DNA of 6,197 bases from Clostridiaceae bacterium (lineage in GTDB: Bacteria > Bacillota > Clostridia > Monoglobales > Firm-18). The notes under the pieces are model-generated. The model had not been told where the DNA came from. It did not search any database and worked only from the letters and a program-made list of their open reading frames with translations. Of the stretch, positions 6,061 to 6,197 are shown piece after piece (within the stretch, counting starts at the first letter, position 1; every line of letters begins with the position of its first letter). The stretch spans positions 1 to 6,197 of the forward strand of contig JAAZFB010000586.1 of the NCBI GenBank assembly GCA_012511915.1. Reading direction: 5' to 3'. The position numbers and the translations under genes were made by a program.

Positions 6061-6197
6061 GTATAGCTGATAATATAAAAATAATTAATGAAAGAATCGC
6101 CAGCTCTGCACAAAAAGCCGGTAAACACTGCAAAGATATAACGTTGGTTGGTGTAACCAAAAATGTTGGGCTTGACGCAGTCAAACAAGCTATTGAA
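6057..6197 (+). CDS. yggS: YggS/PROSC-family PLP-binding protein, 3'-truncated by the window edge
   Basis: YggS-family proteins bind pyridoxal 5'-phosphate through a lysine and help keep the cellular vitamin B6 pool and amino-acid balance; no catalytic reaction is established. Only 47 codons are visible of about 230 expected. They match the family's N-terminus well: S-I-A-D-N-I-K-I-I-N-E-R-I, then C-K-D-I-T-L-V-G-V-T-K, with K35 at the position of the PLP-binding lysine (K36 in E. coli YggS), then A-V-K-Q-A-I-E. The strand that carries the lysine is usually L-V-A-V-S-K-T; here it is L-V-G-V-T-K-N, a conservative variant. The GTG start overlaps the upstream TGA (GTGA), so translation is probably coupled. 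In many Firmicutes this gene precedes sepF and other division genes, which would lie beyond base 6197. The symbol yggS is the E. coli name; ylmE is the Bacillus equivalent. Confidence 0.93.
   Translation, partial: MSIADNIKIINERIASSAQKAGKHCKDITLVGVTKNVGLDAVKQAIE

Overview
The window is a gene-dense stretch of one strand. Six genes lie head to tail on the + strand with almost no non-coding DNA. They are the 3' part of mutS, then mutL, miaA, hfq, a membrane-anchored HlyD-like adaptor protein, and the first 47 codons of a YggS-family PLP-binding protein. Every junction is an overlap or a gap of 8 bases or fewer. I found no RNA gene, mobile element, CRISPR array or terminator, and no convincing promoter inside the window. 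Antisense open frames are shadows of these genes.

The organism looks like an AT-leaning, low-GC Gram-positive of the Clostridia type. The Hfq core is closest to the Bacillus/Clostridia form (N-Q-S-R-K, N-G-F-Q, K-G-F-D-N-F-T-V). MutL carries the metal-dependent endonuclease motif of bacteria that lack MutH. From memory, mutS-mutL-miaA-hfq is a recurrent clostridial gene order, and yggS in Firmicutes often heads a sepF/ylmG/divIVA cell-division cluster. This assignment is inference; no rRNA or other taxonomic marker is present.

Layout: bases 2-1936 are mutS, missing roughly its first quarter; 1933-3648 are mutL (ATGA overlap); 3657-4541 are miaA; 4535-4783 are hfq, which overlaps the miaA stop and has the strongest Shine-Dalgarno site in the window; 4786-6060 encode the HlyD-like protein, beginning directly at tandem stop codons; 6057-6197 are the start of yggS (GTGA overlap, GTG start).

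MutS and MutL form a mismatch-repair pair in which MutL supplies the nick and both proteins appear to have sliding-clamp-binding motifs. MiaA and Hfq are translation and RNA-level regulators that commonly travel with mutL. The HlyD-like gene is the least understood member: it has no partner transporter in view and sits exactly where the repair/RNA genes meet the likely cell-division genes. Most of the window is ordinary conserved housekeeping DNA, and I do not see a clearly new system. The observations below are modest.
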